From the NCBI GenBank assembly GCA_020717885.1, contig DYDN01000050.1, positions 1-6,257 on the forward strand: a stretch of DNA of 6,257 nucleotides. The letters run 5' to 3'. Source of the DNA: Candidatus Forterrea sp. GTDB taxonomy: Archaea > Iainarchaeota > Iainarchaeia > Iainarchaeales > JAAZKV01. The position numbers were made by a program, and so were the translations under genes. Positions within the stretch are counted from its first letter, which is position 1; the number at the start of each line of letters is the position of its first letter. Of this stretch, positions 6,019 to 6,257 are shown piece by piece. The notes under the pieces were generated by a model that saw nothing but the letters and a program-made list of their open reading frames with translations, was not told where the DNA came from and made no database searches.

Positions 6019-6257
6019 TTGGATGCTTTATTGCTTTTTGTTCACATAGCCGAGATTATTGTTGTCGCGGCGATTGTGAGTGCGCTTCTTCGAAAATTAA
6101 AACAGCCCACGCTCCTAGCATACATTGTCGCGGGTGTTCTAATTGGCCCGCTTGTAATTGGGAGTATTAATTGGGCGTCATTTGGTATCCCTTTTCCTAT
6201 TGGAATTATAGATAATTCTGTTGATTGTAGCAACATTTAATAATCTCAGTTCATTTG
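6019..6257 (+). CDS. Kef-type cation/proton antiporter N-terminus, frame broken, cut by window edge
   Basis: This is the start of a CPA2-family membrane antiporter (KefB-like), which exchanges potassium or sodium for protons across the cell membrane. From TTG 6019 the first helix is about residues 2-24, then RKLKQP, then the family hallmark QPTLLAYIVAGVLIGP (29-44) in the second helix. IPFPIGII (57-64) leads towards the third. The frame then stops at TAA 6238-6240, far short of the family's usual 380 or more residues. If one T at 6225-6226 is skipped, the reading continues as VDVATFNNLSSF and stays open to the last base, which fits the family better. The break is therefore a single-base insertion, either a real mutation or a sequence error. 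TTG 6013 is an alternative start, but it overlaps the ribosome site GTGAT. The rest of the gene lies outside the window. Confidence 0.72.

Overview
The window reads as a gene-dense, AT-leaning archaeal chromosome segment. The signs of an archaeon are TATA boxes about 27 bases before likely transcription starts, several genes that look leaderless or nearly so, GTGAT-type ribosome sites, frequent GTG and TTG starts, U-rich gene ends, and archaeal-style families such as a Yip1 membrane protein and RimK-type ATP-grasp enzymes beside a retropepsin-like protein. The small proteins and compact layout would suit a DPANN-type lineage, but that placement is inference only. I see no rRNA, tRNA, CRISPR array or insertion sequence.

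Left part, minus strand (about 89-1902): two overlapping genes for RimK/LysX-type ATP-grasp proteins. The upstream one (985-1902) has lost much of the ATP-grasp signature. The downstream one (89-988) keeps it. They share a GTGA stop/start overlap, so they are probably translated together and may work as a pair.

Divergent from them (2022-2983): a retropepsin-like aspartic protease and a GNAT acetyltransferase. The protease is of the kind that accompanies RimK in bacteria (RimB/COG4067). Two outward-facing TATA boxes lie about 50 bases apart in the shared upstream region, which fits common control of the ligase pair and the protease/acetyltransferase pair.

Middle part, plus strand: a five-helix Yip1-family membrane protein (3069-3632) with a very clear TATA box. 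Next is a 74-residue zinc ribbon with a strongly acidic tail (3767-3991) that resembles the amino-group carrier LysW. LysW is the partner of RimK-family ligases, so its presence here is suggestive. An unrecognised basic 143-residue protein (4074-4505) follows, with a well-placed promoter for a leaderless message.

Right part: a complete cysteinyl-tRNA synthetase (to 5952), then the N-terminus of a Kef-type cation/proton antiporter. The antiporter frame is broken near 6226, just before the window ends.

The best candidate for an undescribed system is the cluster of an intact plus a degenerate RimK-like ligase, a retropepsin, a GNAT and possibly a LysW-like acidic carrier. Together they could build and trim an amino-acid or peptide modification on a protein. 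This rests on family assignment and neighbourhood and has not been shown.
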